From Pseudomonas sp. KK4 (GTDB lineage: Bacteria; Pseudomonadota; Gammaproteobacteria; Pseudomonadales; Pseudomonadaceae), in the NCBI RefSeq assembly GCF_001984065.1, contig NZ_LYVP01000002.1, positions 94,893 to 158,892 of the forward strand: 64,000 nt of DNA, read 5' to 3'. Below, piece after piece: positions 23,029-33,936 of this stretch. The notes beneath the pieces were generated by a model. That model was not told the DNA's origin. It saw only the letters and a list, made by a program, of their open reading frames with translations, and made no database searches. The stretch's first letter is position 1. Each line of letters begins with the position of its first letter. The position numbers and the translations under genes were made by a program.

Positions 23029-25353
23029 ATGGACAGCATCAACAGCCGCATCGCCGAGGAACTCGGTGTACGCCCACAACAGGTCGAAGCGGCCGTCGCG
23101 CTACTCGATGAAGGCTCTACCGTTCCCTTCATCGCCCGTTACCGGAAAGAAGTGACCGGCAGCCTCGATGACACCCAGTTGCGTCATCTGGAAGAGCGTC
23201 TGCGCTACCTGCGAGAACTCGACGAACGGCGCATCAGCATCCTGGCCAGCATCCAGGAGCAAGGCAAGCTGACCCCGCAACTTGAGCGCGACATCAAGCT
23301 CGCCGACACCAAGACCCGCCTCGAAGACCTGTACCTGCCGTACAAGCAGAAGCGCCGCACCAAGGGCCAGATCGCCCTGGAAGCCGGCCTCGGCGAGCTG
23401 GCCGACGGCTTGTTCAACGACCCGACCCTGAGCCCGGAAGCCGAAGCCGCACGCTTCGTCGACGGCGAAAAAGGCGTCGCTGATGTGAAGGCTGCCCTCG
23501 AAGGCGCCAAGTACATCCTGATGGAGCGCTTTGCCGAGGACGCCGGCCTGCTGGACAAGCTGCGCAACTACCTCAAGCAGGAAGCCACCCTCAGTGCACG
23601 CGTGATCGCCGGCAAGGAAGAGGAAGGCGCCAAGTTCCGCGACTACTTCGAACACGACGAACCGCTCAAAAGCATGCCATCGCACCGCGCCCTGGCGATC
23701 TTCCGCGGCCGCAACGAAGGCATCCTCAGCTCTGCGCTGAAAGTCGGCGATGAGCTGCCGGGCACCATGCACCCGTGCGAAGGCATGATCGGCCAGCAGT
23801 TCGGCATCCAGAACCAGAACCGTGCCGCCGACAAATGGCTGGGCGAAGTGGTGCGCTGGACCTGGAAGGTCAAACTCTATACCCACCTTGAAACCGACCT
23901 GCTGGGCGAACTGCGCGACGGCGCGGAAACCGAGGCGATCAACGTCTTCGCCCATAACCTGCACGACTTGCTGCTGTCGGCCCCGGCCGGCCCACGCGCC
24001 ACCCTGGGCCTCGACCCGGGCCTGCGTACCGGTTGCAAGGTTGCCGTGGTCGATGCCACCGGCAAGCTGCTGGATCACGCCACGGTCTACCCGCACGTAC
24101 CGCACAACAAATGGGACCAGACCATCGCAATCCTGGCCGCCCTGTGCGCCAAGCACTCGGTCGATCTGATCGCCATTGGCAACGGCACCGCCAGCCGCGA
24201 AACCGACAAGCTGGCCGCCGAACTGATCAAAAAATACCCAGCCATGAAGATGACCAAGGTCATGGTGTCCGAGGCAGGTGCGTCGGTTTATTCGGCATCG
24301 GAACTGGCGTCCAAGGAGTTCCCGGACCTGGACGTGTCGATCCGTGGCGCAGTATCGATTGCCCGTCGCCTGCAGGACCCATTGGCGGAGTTGGTGAAGA
24401 TCGATCCGAAATCCATCGGGGTCGGCCAATACCAGCACGACGTTTCCCAGCTGAAACTGGCCCGTGGCCTGGACGCCGTGGTCGAAGACTGTGTAAACGC
24501 CGTCGGCGTGGACGTGAACACTGCGTCGGTGGCGTTGCTGGCGCGTATCTCCGGCCTCAACGCGACCCTGGCGCAGAACATCGTCAGCCATCGTGACGAG
24601 CACGGCGCGTTCAAAACCCGTGCAGCCTTGAAGAAAGTCGCACGTCTGGGTGAAAAAACCTTCGAACAGGCCGCTGGCTTCCTGCGGGTCATGAACGGCG
24701 AAAACCCACTGGATTCGTCTGCGGTTCACCCGGAAGCCTATCCGCTGGTGCAGCGCATCGCCGCCGAGACCGACCGCGACATCCGCTCGCTGATTGGCGA
24801 TGCCGCGTTCCTCAAGCGTCTGGACCCGAAGAAGTACACCGACGAAACCTTCGGCCTGCCGACCGTCACCGACATTCTGCAAGAACTGGAAAAACCGGGC
24901 CGCGACCCGCGTCCGGAATTCAAGACCGCCGAGTTCCAGGAAGGCGTCGAAGACCTCAAGGACCTGCAACCGGGCATGATCCTCGAAGGGGTGGTGACCA
25001 ACGTGACCAACTTCGGCGCCTTCGTTGACATCGGCGTACATCAGGACGGTTTGGTGCATATCTCTGCGCTTTCGGAGAAATTCATCAAAGATCCTCGCGA
25101 GGCAGTGAAAGCCGGTGACGTGGTGAAAGTGAAGGTCATGGAAGTCGACATCCCGCGCAAACGCGTCGGCCTGTCGATGCGCATGAGTGACACCCCGGGC
25201 GAGAAAATCGACGGTGCCCGTGGAGCGCGTCCGGGTTCGGCGCCACGCCAGTCCCAGAATACCGCTGCGCGCAAGGAAACCACGGCGGCGGCCCCGGCCA
25301 ACAACGCCATGGCCTCGCTGTTCGCCAACGCCAAGCAGTTGAAGAAACGCTGA
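23029..25353 (+). CDS. tex: Tex RNA-binding transcription accessory protein
   Basis: 774 residues from ATG 23029 ([18 protein letters not shown]); the upstream in-frame start at 22987 is not supported. Domain order is the helical Tex N-terminus, a YqgF/RNase-H-like domain ([19 protein letters not shown], about 325-450), helix-hairpin-helix repeats (about 500-560) and a C-terminal S1 domain ([20 protein letters not shown], about 645-720). Tex binds RNA and helps transcription and stress tolerance. Its stop overlaps the next ATG (TGATG). Confidence 0.96.
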   Translation: MDSINSRIAEELGVRPQQVEAAVALLDEGSTVPFIARYRKEVTGSLDDTQLRHLEERLRYLRELDERRISILASIQEQGKLTPQLERDIKLADTKTRLEDLYLPYKQKRRTKGQIALEAGLGELADGLFNDPTLSPEAEAARFVDGEKGVADVKAALEGAKYILMERFAEDAGLLDKLRNYLKQEATLSARVIAGKEEEGAKFRDYFEHDEPLKSMPSHRALAIFRGRNEGILSSALKVGDELPGTMHPCEGMIGQQFGIQNQNRAADKWLGEVVRWTWKVKLYTHLETDLLGELRDGAETEAINVFAHNLHDLLLSAPAGPRATLGLDPGLRTGCKVAVVDATGKLLDHATVYPHVPHNKWDQTIAILAALCAKHSVDLIAIGNGTASRETDKLAAELIKKYPAMKMTKVMVSEAGASVYSASELASKEFPDLDVSIRGAVSIARRLQDPLAELVKIDPKSIGVGQYQHDVSQLKLARGLDAVVEDCVNAVGVDVNTASVALLARISGLNATLAQNIVSHRDEHGAFKTRAALKKVARLGEKTFEQAAGFLRVMNGENPLDSSAVHPEAYPLVQRIAAETDRDIRSLIGDAAFLKRLDPKKYTDETFGLPTVTDILQELEKPGRDPRPEFKTAEFQEGVEDLKDLQPGMILEGVVTNVTNFGAFVDIGVHQDGLVHISALSEKFIKDPREAVKAGDVVKVKVMEVDIPRKRVGLSMRMSDTPGEKIDGARGARPGSAPRQSQNTAARKETTAAAPANNAMASLFANAKQLKKR

Positions 25354-25736
25354 TGGAGATCCCCGCCGGGTACACCGAGAGCGCATTTTTCAAGCTGCTG
25401 GGTTGCCGTTTGCACAGCCTGGAAACCGGGGTGGCGCAAGTCGCCCTGGCCCTTGAGCCGCATTTGCGCAATCGCGCCCAAAAGATGCACGGCGGGGCCT
25501 TGTTCAGCCTGGTGGACATTGCCATGGGGCTGGCCTGTTCCAGCACCCACGGCTTTGACCAGCAGAGCGCGACCATCGAGTGCAAGATCAACTACATCCG
25601 CGCCGTCGCTGACGGTGAGGTGATGTGCACGGCACGGGTGATCCACCCGGGCCGGCGCACGCTGGTGGTCGAAGCCGACGTGATGCAGGGCGACAAACTG
25701 GTCGCAAAAGCGCAAGGCACCTTCGCTGTCCTGTAG
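25353..25736 (+). CDS. PaaI-family hotdog thioesterase
   Basis: 127 residues. The hotdog motif HGGALFSLVDIAMG is typical of PaaI/YdiI-like thioesterases. It is coupled to tex through a TGATG overlap, as in other pseudomonads. It is predicted to cleave acyl- or aryl-CoA thioesters; the physiological substrate is unknown. Confidence 0.88.
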   Translation: MEIPAGYTESAFFKLLGCRLHSLETGVAQVALALEPHLRNRAQKMHGGALFSLVDIAMGLACSSTHGFDQQSATIECKINYIRAVADGEVMCTARVIHPGRRTLVVEADVMQGDKLVAKAQGTFAVL

Positions 25737-25792
25737 CTAGAAGTCATCGATTTGAGGTAATTTCGGCGCAATGAAAGCTGCGCCGCAATTCC

Positions 25793-25884
25793 TTGTGGGA
25801 GCGGGCTTGCTCGCGAAAGCGGTGTATCAGTCAAGATTGAAGTCGCCTGACGCACCGCTTTCGCGAGCAAGCCCGCTCCCACAG
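25793..25884. repeat. REP pair, inverse order (GAGCGGGCTTGCTCGCGAA first)
   Basis: The same arms as the other REP pairs, but arranged outward (TGTGGGAGCGGG ... then ... CCCGCTCCCACA). Between the thioesterase and gshA. Confidence 0.85.
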
Positions 25885-26028
25885 GGGCCATAGCGACCAG
25901 CATTCGACTGACCGGCATAAGGCCTGTGCGGCTCAAAAACCAGGCGAACACGCCAGTTTCAACTTCACCCTTGTAGACCGTCTTGCCCACCCCCATATTG
26001 GGGCGACTGACGCGTGAAGGAATCCAAC

Positions 26029-27612
26029 TTGAGCGAACTTCTCAACCGCCGCCTGGCCCTGCTCGGCGAGCGCGCTAACCTCTCTCTGCTCGAACAGTGC
26101 CTTCACGGCATCGAACGTGAATGCCTGCGCGTGACCGGCGAAGGTCGCCTGGCGCAAACGCCGCACCCGGAAGAATTGGGTTCCGCGCTGACCAACGAAC
26201 AGATCACCACCGACTATTCCGAGTCGCTGCTGGAGTTCATCACCCCGGCCCTGCCCGACCCCGCCGATACGCTGGCGAGCCTGGACAGCATTCACCGCTT
26301 TGCCTACAGCAAGCTCGGCAACGAGTACCTGTGGAGTCCATCGATGCCGTGCCCGTTGCCGGCCGAGGAAGATATCCCGATCGCCTACTACGGCACGTCC
26401 AACATCGGGCAGCTCAAGTACGTGTACCGTAAGGGCCTGGCCCTGCGCTACGGCAAGACCATGCAGTGCATCGCCGGGATCCACTACAACTTTTCCCTGC
26501 CGGAACAGCTCTGGCCGCTGCTCAAGGCGGCTGAAGGGTTCGTCGGCACCGACCGCGATTTCCAGTCGACGTCCTATATCGCGTTGATCCGTAACTTCCG
26601 CCGCTACAGCTGGCTGCTGATGTACCTGTTCGGCGCGTCGCCAGCGCTGGACGCCGGTTTCCTGCGCGGTCGTTCCCATCAGCTGGAACAACTGGACCCG
26701 GACACCCTGTATCTGCCGTACGCCACCAGCCTGCGCATGAGCGACCTGGGTTACCAGAGCAACGCCCAGGCCGGCCTGACGCCTTGCTACAACGATCTGA
26801 CCAGCTACACCGACAGCCTGCGCCAGGCGGTGGCCACGCCTTATGCGCCCTACGTCGAAGTCGGCACCCACAAGGACGGTGAGTGGGTTCAGCTCAACAC
26901 CAACATCCTGCAGATCGAAAACGAGTACTACTCCAACATCCGTCCGAAACGCGTGACCTATTCGGGCGAGCGTCCGATCCAGGCGCTGATGGCCCGCGGC
27001 ATCCAGTACGTTGAAGTCCGTTGCCTGGACATCAACCCGTTCCTGCCGATGGGCATCGACCTCACCGAATCGCGTTTCATCGACGCCTTCCTGCTGTATT
27101 GCGCCCTCAACGAAAGCCCGCTGCTGACCGATAACAGCTGCGGCAACGCCACGTCGAACTTCCTCAAAGTGGTCAAGGAAGGCCGCCGTCCGGGCCTGCA
27201 TCTGCAACGCGAAGGTCAAACGGTGGAAATGAAGGAATGGGCGGCCCAACTGCTCGAGAACATTGCACCACTGGCAGCGCTGCTGGATCAGAGCCATGGC
27301 GGCGATGCCCACAGCAAGGCGCTGGATGCGCAGATGGCCAAGGTCAAGGACTCGTCGCTGACGCCGTCGGCCCAGGTCCTGGCGGCCATGGCCGAGCACA
27401 AGGAAAGCTTCGCTCAGTTCTCCCTGCGCCAGAGCCTGGCCCATGCTGAGTTTTTCCGCAGCGAGCCGTTGCCGGCCGAGCAGCAGGCAGCATTTGAAGA
27501 ACGCGCACGGACTTCCCTGGCCGAGCAAGTGGAGCTGGAGCAGAACGAAGTGGGCGACTTCGATGTGTTTGTCGGGTCGTACCAGGCGAGCATCCTGGCG
27601 ATCAGTAACTGA
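26029..27612 (+). CDS. gshA: GshA glutamate-cysteine ligase
   Basis: 527 residues if started at TTG 26029 ([14 protein letters not shown]). A GTG at 26014 is also in frame, but AAGGAA at 26017-26022 sits six bases before TTG 26029 and the resulting length matches other Pseudomonas GshA proteins. The family stretch GIERECLRV and a glutamate-rich active-site region are present. It joins glutamate and cysteine, the committed step of glutathione synthesis. It uses cysteine from the sulfur pathways encoded further downstream. Confidence 0.95.
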   Translation: MSELLNRRLALLGERANLSLLEQCLHGIERECLRVTGEGRLAQTPHPEELGSALTNEQITTDYSESLLEFITPALPDPADTLASLDSIHRFAYSKLGNEYLWSPSMPCPLPAEEDIPIAYYGTSNIGQLKYVYRKGLALRYGKTMQCIAGIHYNFSLPEQLWPLLKAAEGFVGTDRDFQSTSYIALIRNFRRYSWLLMYLFGASPALDAGFLRGRSHQLEQLDPDTLYLPYATSLRMSDLGYQSNAQAGLTPCYNDLTSYTDSLRQAVATPYAPYVEVGTHKDGEWVQLNTNILQIENEYYSNIRPKRVTYSGERPIQALMARGIQYVEVRCLDINPFLPMGIDLTESRFIDAFLLYCALNESPLLTDNSCGNATSNFLKVVKEGRRPGLHLQREGQTVEMKEWAAQLLENIAPLAALLDQSHGGDAHSKALDAQMAKVKDSSLTPSAQVLAAMAEHKESFAQFSLRQSLAHAEFFRSEPLPAEQQAAFEERARTSLAEQVELEQNEVGDFDVFVGSYQASILAISN

Positions 27613-27635
27613 TCCTGTAAGGTCCTGCGGACCTT

Positions 27636-27728
27636 ATCGCTAGCAGGCTAGCTCCCACAGTGGATTTTCGTGTTGGCACATTTGTGTGAACACTCTTGAA
27701 CCGCTGTGGGAGCCAGCCTGCTAGCGAT
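27636..27728. repeat. Inverted repeat, CTAGCAGGCTAGCTCCCACAG family
   Basis: Arms ATCGCTAGCAGGCTAGCTCC and GGAGCCAGCCTGCTAGCGAT face each other after gshA. A distinct family, seen once in the window; the stems could also slow transcription. Confidence 0.75.
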
Positions 27729-27783
27729 CGACCGCGAAGCGGTCGCTCTTAAAAATTTCCGCTCATAAGCTCATTCGAAAAAG

Positions 27784-27800
27784 TTATTTATTTTCGAATT
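27784..27800 (+). promoter_or_regulatory. AT-rich element upstream of tauA
   Basis: TTATTTATTTTCGAATT lies 60 bp before the tauA start in an otherwise GC-rich chromosome. Similar AT-rich tracts precede tcyA (44566-44581) and the sfnB pair (TTATTTAT at 48189-48196). This may be a CysB-type activator site, which is inference only. Confidence 0.35.
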
Positions 27801-27859
27801 CTTAGATCATTTAGTCTCCTATCTCGCCGAACCTCGGTCGCCTGATATGGAGATTTTCA

Positions 27860-28837
27860 ATGAAACTGCACTTCCCTCTTCGCTTGCTGGCGGCCGCATC
27901 CCTGGCTGCAGCGAGCCTGTTTGCCCAGGCGGCTGACGTCACCGTCGCCTACCAGACCACCGTCGACCCGGCGAAAGTCGCCCAGGCCGACGGCGCTTAC
28001 GAAAAAGCCACCAAGGCCGACATCAGCTGGCGCAAATTCGATAACGGTGCCGACATCATTGCTGCCATCGCCTCCGGCGACGTGCAGATCGGCTACCTCG
28101 GTTCCAGCCCACTGACCGCCGCGATCACCCGCAAAGTCCCGGTGGAAACCTTCCTCATCGCCACCCAGATCGGCGCCGCAGAGGCCCTGGTTGCCCGCGA
28201 CGGTTCCGGGATCAAGACCCCACAAGATTTGATCGGCAAAAAGATCGCCGTGCCGTTCGTGTCCACCGGCCACTACAGCCTGCTGGCGGCGTTGAAACAC
28301 TGGAACATCGACCCGTCGAAAGTCACCGTCCTCAACCTCGCGCCACCGGCAATCATTGCCGCCTGGAAACGCGGTGACATCGACGCCACCTACGTCTGGG
28401 ACCCTGCGCTCGGCGTTGCCAAAGAGAACGGCAAAGTGCTGATCACCTCCGGCGAACTGGCCAAGTTCGGCGCACCGACCTTCGACGCCTGGATCGTGCG
28501 CAAGGATTTCGCCGAGAAGCACCCGGACATCGTCACCGCGTTCGCCAAGGTGACCCTGGACGCCTACGCCGACTACCGCAAGGACCCGCAAGCCTGGCTC
28601 GCCAATCAAGCCAACGTCGACAAACTGGTGAAGCTCTCCGGTGCCAAGGCCAGCGACATTCCCTTGCTGTTGCAAGGTAACGTCTACCCGCTGGCCGCTG
28701 ACCAAGTCGTGACCCTGGGCGCGCCGACCACCAAAGCCATCACCGACACCGCCGCGTTCCTCAAGGAACAAGGCAAGGTCGAGGCGGTACTGCCGGACTA
28801 CGCGCCCTACGTCAGTGCCAAGTTCATCACCAATTGA
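27860..28837 (+). CDS. tauA: TauA taurine ABC transporter periplasmic binding protein
   Basis: 325 residues. The signal peptide ([20 protein letters not shown], cut after AQA) exports it to the periplasm. The ligand-binding core shows [19 protein letters not shown] and the [11 protein letters not shown] stretch typical of TauA/SsuA. It delivers taurine or other aliphatic sulfonates to TauBC. It is first in a tauABCD operon used under sulfate starvation. A ribosome site (ATGGAG) precedes the start. Confidence 0.94.
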   Translation: MKLHFPLRLLAAASLAAASLFAQAADVTVAYQTTVDPAKVAQADGAYEKATKADISWRKFDNGADIIAAIASGDVQIGYLGSSPLTAAITRKVPVETFLIATQIGAAEALVARDGSGIKTPQDLIGKKIAVPFVSTGHYSLLAALKHWNIDPSKVTVLNLAPPAIIAAWKRGDIDATYVWDPALGVAKENGKVLITSGELAKFGAPTFDAWIVRKDFAEKHPDIVTAFAKVTLDAYADYRKDPQAWLANQANVDKLVKLSGAKASDIPLLLQGNVYPLAADQVVTLGAPTTKAITDTAAFLKEQGKVEAVLPDYAPYVSAKFITN

Positions 28838-28853
28838 TCGGGAGTTAATCGCG

Positions 28854-29648
28854 ATGGCTTTGCTACAGCTGGAGCGCATCAGCGCACAGTACCCTGGCAG
28901 CCCGGAACCGGTGCTGGCGGATATTTCCCTGAGCCTGGGGCCCCAGCAACTGCTGGTCGCCCTCGGCCCGTCCGGCAGTGGCAAGACTTCGCTGTTGAAC
29001 TTGATTGCCGGTTTCGTCGAGCCCAGCGCCGGGCGCATCACCCTGGATGGTGTGCCGGTCAAAGGCCCAAGCGCCGAACGCGGCGTGGTGTTTCAGGACG
29101 ATGCCCTGCTGCCCTGGCAGGACGTGCTGGCCAACGTCGGCTTCGGCCTGGAACTGGCCGGCGTGTCCCGGGAAAAGCGCGAAATCCGCGCCCGGGAAAT
29201 GCTCGCGCTGGTGGACCTCTCCGGTTTCGAACAACGCCGCATCTGGCAGCTCTCCGGCGGACAGAAGCAGCGTGTCGGCCTGGCCCGCGCGCTGGCTGCC
29301 GACCCACGCGTATTGCTGATGGACGAACCCTTCGGCGCCCTCGATGCGTTTACCCGCGAACAGATGCAGGAACTGCTGTTGCAAGTCTGGCGCCGCACCG
29401 CCAAACCCGTGTTCCTGATCACCCACGACATCGAAGAAGCGGTGTTCCTCGCCACTGACCTGATCTTGCTGGCGCCGAACCCGGGGCAGATCGTCGAACG
29501 CCTGCACCTGGATTTCGGCCAGCGTTACGCCGCCGGCGAGTCGGCGCGCTCGATCAAATCCGACCCACGCTTTATCGAAACCCGCGAACACGTGCTCGCC
29601 AAAGTGTTCTCCCAACGCAGCGCCGCCCAGCGGCAGGAGCGCGCATGA
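28854..29648 (+). CDS. tauB: TauB taurine ABC transporter ATP-binding protein
   Basis: 264 residues from ATG 28854; the frame is open to 28815, inside the end of tauA. Walker [11 protein letters not shown]-loop [10 protein letters not shown], signature [15 protein letters not shown] and Walker [14 protein letters not shown] are all intact. It energises sulfonate import at the inner membrane with TauC. It lies 16 bp after tauA and overlaps tauC by four bases. Confidence 0.95.
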   Translation: MALLQLERISAQYPGSPEPVLADISLSLGPQQLLVALGPSGSGKTSLLNLIAGFVEPSAGRITLDGVPVKGPSAERGVVFQDDALLPWQDVLANVGFGLELAGVSREKREIRAREMLALVDLSGFEQRRIWQLSGGQKQRVGLARALAADPRVLLMDEPFGALDAFTREQMQELLLQVWRRTAKPVFLITHDIEEAVFLATDLILLAPNPGQIVERLHLDFGQRYAAGESARSIKSDPRFIETREHVLAKVFSQRSAAQRQERA

Positions 29649-30478
29649 GCAGCTATGAGATCCCCGCGGCGGCAGTAAAACCCGGCGCTACCGTCATTCC
29701 CGTGCGGCGCAGCCTGAGCACCCGCTGGATCAGCGTGCTGACCCTGGTGGCGCTCCTTGTCATTTGGTGGGCCGTGACCGCCAGCGGCATGATCGAACCG
29801 CTGTTCCTGCCGCCACCGTCCGCCGTGCTGCAAAAAGGCTGGCTGCTGGTGACCACCGGCTACATGGATTCGACCCTGTGGCAGCATTTGGGCGCGAGCC
29901 TGAGCCGTATCGGCCTGGGCCTCGGTTTCGCGGTGCTGACCGCAGTGCCGGTGGGCATCGCCATCGGTGCCAATCGCATCGCCCGGGGCGTGCTCGATCC
30001 GCTGATCGAGTTCTACCGCCCGATTCCGCCGCTGGCGTATCTGCCGCTGATCGTGATCTGGTGCGGCATCGGTGAGCTGTCGAAAGTCCTGCTGATCTAC
30101 CTGGCGATTTTCGCGCCGATCGCCATCGCGACCGCCACCGGCGTGCGCACCGTCGACCCGGCGAAATTGCGCGCCGCGCAGTCCCTGGGCGCGACCCGGG
30201 CGCAGTTGATTCGTCATGTGATTCTGCCGAGTGCCTTGCCGGACATTCTGACCGGCGTGCGCATTGGCCTGGGCGTGGGTTGGTCGACCCTGGTCGCCGC
30301 CGAGCTGATCGCGGCCACCAGCGGTTTGGGGTTCATGGTGCAATCGGCTGCGCAATTCCTGGTCACCGATGTGGTGGTGCTCGGGATTCTGGTCATCGCG
30401 CTGATCGCCTTCGCCATGGAAATGGGCCTGCGTGCCCTGCAACGCAAACTGGTGCCTTGGCACGGCCAGGCCCATTGA
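29645..30478 (+). CDS. tauC: TauC taurine ABC transporter permease
   Basis: 277 residues with about six to seven transmembrane helices. The binding-protein-dependent transport signature lies around [20 protein letters not shown], the EAA loop that docks onto TauB. Its start overlaps the tauB stop (ATGA). The membrane channel of the sulfonate importer. Confidence 0.95.
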   Translation: MSSYEIPAAAVKPGATVIPVRRSLSTRWISVLTLVALLVIWWAVTASGMIEPLFLPPPSAVLQKGWLLVTTGYMDSTLWQHLGASLSRIGLGLGFAVLTAVPVGIAIGANRIARGVLDPLIEFYRPIPPLAYLPLIVIWCGIGELSKVLLIYLAIFAPIAIATATGVRTVDPAKLRAAQSLGATRAQLIRHVILPSALPDILTGVRIGLGVGWSTLVAAELIAATSGLGFMVQSAAQFLVTDVVVLGILVIALIAFAMEMGLRALQRKLVPWHGQAH

Positions 30479-30528
30479 ACGATTGTCTACGCCGACAAAT
30501 CGGCGCCCCGGAATTGAAGAGAAAGACC

Positions 30529-31371
30529 ATGAGCACCCTGCACATCACACCTCTAAGCTCCGCCCTCGGCGCGCAAATCAGCGGCGTCGACATCAGCCAG
30601 CCGCTGAACCTGGAACAGCGCGATGCCATTGAGCAGGCGCTGCTCAAGCATCAGGTGCTGTTCTTCCGCGAGCAGCCGATCACGCCGCAGCAGCAGGCGC
30701 GTTTCGCCGCCAACTTTGGTGACCTGCACATTCACCCCATCTACCCGAATGTGCCGGAACAACCAGAAGTGCTGATCCTCGATACCGCCGTCACCGACGT
30801 GCGCGACAACGCGATCTGGCACACCGATGTCACCTTCCTGCCGACCCCGGCCATGGGCGCGATACTCAGCGCCAAGCTGTTGCCGGAGTTTGGCGGCGAC
30901 ACGCTGTGGGCCAGCGGCATTGCGGCGTACGAAGCCTTGTCGGCACCGATGAAGACCCTGCTCGAAGGCCTGACCGCCACCCACGATTTCACCCGCTCGT
31001 TCCCGCTGGAGCGCTACGGCAATACGCCAGAAGCGCTGGCGCAATGGGAAGAGGCACGGCGCAAGAACCCACCGCTGTCGCATCCGGTGATCCGCACGCA
31101 TCCGGTCAGCGGGCGTCGTTCGCTGTTCGTCAATGAAGGCTTCACGTCGAAGATCAACGAGCTGTCGGAGACCGAGAGCGAGGCGATCCTGAAGTTTCTG
31201 TTCGCCCACGCCACCCGCCCGGAATTCACCATTCGCTGGCGCTGGCAGCAGGACGACATCGCATTCTGGGACAACCGCGTGACCCAGCATTACGCGGTAG
31301 ACGACTACCGCCCGGCGCGGCGGGTGATGCAGCGAGCGACGGTGCTGGGGGATGTGCCGTTCTTTCGCTGA
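30529..31371 (+). CDS. tauD: TauD taurine dioxygenase
   Basis: 280 residues. The Fe(II) ligands fit H98 and D100 in IWHTDVTF and H254 in [11 protein letters not shown], with the 2-oxoglutarate-binding Arg following in RPARR. It hydroxylates taurine next to sulfur, releasing sulfite and aminoacetaldehyde. It lies 50 bp after tauC in the operon. The sulfite produced can feed cysteine synthesis by the cysE product further on. Confidence 0.95.
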   Translation: MSTLHITPLSSALGAQISGVDISQPLNLEQRDAIEQALLKHQVLFFREQPITPQQQARFAANFGDLHIHPIYPNVPEQPEVLILDTAVTDVRDNAIWHTDVTFLPTPAMGAILSAKLLPEFGGDTLWASGIAAYEALSAPMKTLLEGLTATHDFTRSFPLERYGNTPEALAQWEEARRKNPPLSHPVIRTHPVSGRRSLFVNEGFTSKINELSETESEAILKFLFAHATRPEFTIRWRWQQDDIAFWDNRVTQHYAVDDYRPARRVMQRATVLGDVPFFR

Positions 31372-31403
31372 GTCCGGATGATCTTTATCGGCTTTTATGG
31401 CCT

Positions 31404-31487
31404 CTTCGCGAGCAAGCCCGCTCCCACAGTTCGACCGTATGCTCAGTAGCGACGCGGTCTACTGTGGGAGCGGGCTTGCTCGCGAAA
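31404..31487. repeat. REP pair, TTCGCGAGCAAGCCCGCTC family
   Basis: An inverted pair between the convergent tauD and aldo/keto reductase genes. Confidence 0.85.
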
Positions 31488-31524
31488 GGGCCGGAACAGG
31501 CGCCAAAAATCAGCGCCCGGACAC

Positions 31525-32562
31525 TTACTCAGCCGTCGATGGCTTCTCCCAGAGATTGATCCCACCCTCCTGGGCAAACCGGTCAATCTCCGCCAGTTCC
31601 TCAGCACTGAAGCTCAAATTCTTCAACGCCCCGACGTTCTCAATGATCTGCTCCGGCCGGCTCGCGCCGATCAGCGCCGAGGTCACCCGTGGATCACGCA
31701 GGGTCCAGGCCAGTGCCAACTGCGCCAGGCTCTGACCGCGACGCTTGGCGATCTCGTTCAACGCTCGCACGTGAGCGATGTTGGCCTCGGACAAGTGCGA
31801 CGCCTGCAACGAACCACCGCCCGGACGATTGACCCGCGCATCCGCCGGCACGCCGTTCAGGTATTTGTCGGTCAGCAACCCTTGGGCCAGCGGGGTGAAA
31901 GCGATCACCCCGGTGCCGAGTTCGTCGGTGGTGTCCAACAGGTCTTTTTCCACCCAACGATTGAGCAGGTTGTAGGCCGGCTGATGGATCAGCAGCGGCA
32001 CTTTCCACTCGTTGAGCAACGCTGCCATCTCACGGGTTTTCACTCCGGAATAAGACGAGATGCCAATGTACAGCGCCTTGCCCTGCTGTACCGCGGTGGC
32101 CAGGGCGCTGGCGGTTTCTTCCAGCGGGGTGTCCGGGTCGAAACGGTGGGAATAGAAAATGTCCACGTAGTCCAGGCCCAGGCGTTGCAGGCTCTGGTCG
32201 AGGCTGGCCAGCACGTATTTGCGCGAACCGCCGCCCTGACCGTAAGGGCCGGGCCACATATCCCAACCGGCCTTGCTGGAGATGATCAGCTCATCGCGGT
32301 ATTGCTTGAAATCTTCACGCAGCAAACGGCCGAAATTGATTTCGGCGCTGCCGTACGGCGGGCCGTAGTTGTTGGCCAGGTCGAAGTGGTTGATGCCCAG
32401 GTCGAACGCCGTACGCAGCAGGGCGCGCTGGGTGTCGATCGGCGTGGTGTCGCCGAAGTTGTGCCACAGGCCCAGGGACAATGCCGGCAGCACCAGCCCG
32501 CTGCGGCCTACGCGGCGGTACGGAATGGAGTCATAGCGGTTTTCGGCAGCGGTGTAAGTCAT
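31525..32562 (-). CDS. Aldo/keto reductase, YghZ/L-glyceraldehyde-3-phosphate reductase type
   Basis: 345 residues from ATG 32562 (MTYTAAENRYDSIPYRRVG); longer frames run into the monooxygenase gene and are rejected. The catalytic region LGINHFDLANNYGPPYGSAE carries the Asp and Tyr of the AKR tetrad, and a late GASRPEQIIENVGAL binds NADPH. The YghZ family reduces small aldehydes or sugar aldehydes. As the last gene of the TonB receptor / monooxygenase unit, it may detoxify or reduce an aldehyde released by the monooxygenase (inference). Confidence 0.9.
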   Translation of the reverse strand: MTYTAAENRYDSIPYRRVGRSGLVLPALSLGLWHNFGDTTPIDTQRALLRTAFDLGINHFDLANNYGPPYGSAEINFGRLLREDFKQYRDELIISSKAGWDMWPGPYGQGGGSRKYVLASLDQSLQRLGLDYVDIFYSHRFDPDTPLEETASALATAVQQGKALYIGISSYSGVKTREMAALLNEWKVPLLIHQPAYNLLNRWVEKDLLDTTDELGTGVIAFTPLAQGLLTDKYLNGVPADARVNRPGGGSLQASHLSEANIAHVRALNEIAKRRGQSLAQLALAWTLRDPRVTSALIGASRPEQIIENVGALKNLSFSAEELAEIDRFAQEGGINLWEKPSTAE

Positions 32563-32614
32563 CGAATCCTCTCTTGTTTGAGTCTTATTCATTGAAGCCT
32601 GGCAAACCTGCGGC

Positions 32615-33934
32615 CTATGCAAAGCGGTTCGAAGGCCTGGCCAACCCAAGGTTCTGGCGCAATGTCCGGCCTTCATACTCCGTTCTGAACAACCCGCGCC
32701 GTTGCAGTTCCGGCACCACGCCTTTGGCGAAATCTTCGAGACCGCCGGGCAGGTGCGGCACCAGCACGTTGAACCCATCGGCTGCGCCCTGTTCGAACCA
32801 CGCCTGCATGCGGTCGGCAATCTGCACCGGCGTCCCCACCAGGCTGTAGTGCCCGCGACCCCCGGCGATCCGGCGGCCCAGTTCGGCGAGGCTGAGGTTC
32901 TCCTGCCCGGCCAGCTCCGTCAGCAGTTTCTGGCGGCTTTGCTGTCCGCTTTCGGTCAGTGGCAAGTCGGGCAGCGGGCCGTCCAACGGGTACTTCGACA
33001 GGTCGAAGTTGCCCAGCATACGCCCAAGCAACGCCACGCCAACCTCCGGTTCGACTAATTGCTGAAACGTTTCACATTTTTCCCGGGCGTCGCTTTCGGT
33101 TTGCCCGACCACCACGAAGACCCCGGGCATGATTTTCAATGAATCGGCACTGCGCCCGTAGCGACTCAAGCGGCTTTTCACATCGGCATAAAACGCCTGG
33201 GCACTGGCCAGCGAGGCCTGCGCGGTAAACACCACCTCGGCGGTTTGCGCCGCCAGCTCACGACCCGCCTCGGAGGAACCGGCCTGCACGATCACCGGTT
33301 GCCCCTGAGGCGAGCGCGCCACGTTCAACGGGCCCTTGACCCGGAAGTGTTCACCCACGTGATCCAGCACATGCAACTTGGCCGGGTCGTAATAGGCGCC
33401 GCTGTCCTTGTCACGGATAAACGCATCGTCCTCCCAGCTATCCCACAGCCCCGTGACCACCTGATGAAACTCCCGGGCGCGGCTGTATCGATCGGCGTGC
33501 CCGATGTGTTCGTCGCGGCCGAAATTCTGCGCTTCGGCCGCGTTGTCCGAGGTCACCAGATTCCACCCCGCTCGCCCGCCGGACAGGTGATCGAGCGAGG
33601 CGAATTTACGCGCCACGTGATACGGCTCGTTGTAGCTGGTGGTGGTCGTGGCGATCAGGCCGATGCGGTCGGTCACCACGCTCAAGGCGGACAGCAGCGT
33701 GAGTGGCTCGAAGCCGGCCGAGCGCGACATACGGCTGGCGATGTCATCCCGCGGCGCGGCGACGTTATCGGCGACGAACAAGGCGTCGAACTTCGCCGCT
33801 TCGGCCATCTGCGCCAGGCGTTTGTAGTGGCCGAAATCCAGCCCGGCATCGGCCGGTACATCGGGGTGTCGCCAGGCGGCGATGTGGTGCCCGCCGGCCA
33901 TCAGAAAGGCGCCCAGTTTCAGCTGTCGAGTCAT
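32615..33934 (-). CDS. FMN-dependent monooxygenase, NtaA/SnaA/DszA family
   Basis: 439 residues of the bacterial luciferase-like class. The start MTRQLKLGAFLMAGGHH, the flavin-binding SGGRAGWNLVTSDN and the conserved QAGSSEAGRELAA are family hallmarks. Relatives use FMNH2 from a separate reductase to cleave C-S bonds (DszA) or C-N bonds (NtaA). No reductase is adjacent. It starts two bases after the TonB receptor stop, so the two are surely co-expressed, which suggests that the receptor brings in its substrate. The substrate is unknown. Confidence 0.9.
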   Translation of the reverse strand: MTRQLKLGAFLMAGGHHIAAWRHPDVPADAGLDFGHYKRLAQMAEAAKFDALFVADNVAAPRDDIASRMSRSAGFEPLTLLSALSVVTDRIGLIATTTTSYNEPYHVARKFASLDHLSGGRAGWNLVTSDNAAEAQNFGRDEHIGHADRYSRAREFHQVVTGLWDSWEDDAFIRDKDSGAYYDPAKLHVLDHVGEHFRVKGPLNVARSPQGQPVIVQAGSSEAGRELAAQTAEVVFTAQASLASAQAFYADVKSRLSRYGRSADSLKIMPGVFVVVGQTESDAREKCETFQQLVEPEVGVALLGRMLGNFDLSKYPLDGPLPDLPLTESGQQSRQKLLTELAGQENLSLAELGRRIAGGRGHYSLVGTPVQIADRMQAWFEQGAADGFNVLVPHLPGGLEDFAKGVVPELQRRGLFRTEYEGRTLRQNLGLARPSNRFA

Positions 33935-33936
33935 GC

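Noticed and set aside
23101..25386. 761-codon minus-strand frame opposite tex
   Set aside because: Long only because high-GC codons in tex avoid stops on the other strand; no recognisable motif.
25933..27528. 531-codon minus-strand frame opposite gshA
   Set aside because: Antisense to an intact GshA; shadow composition.
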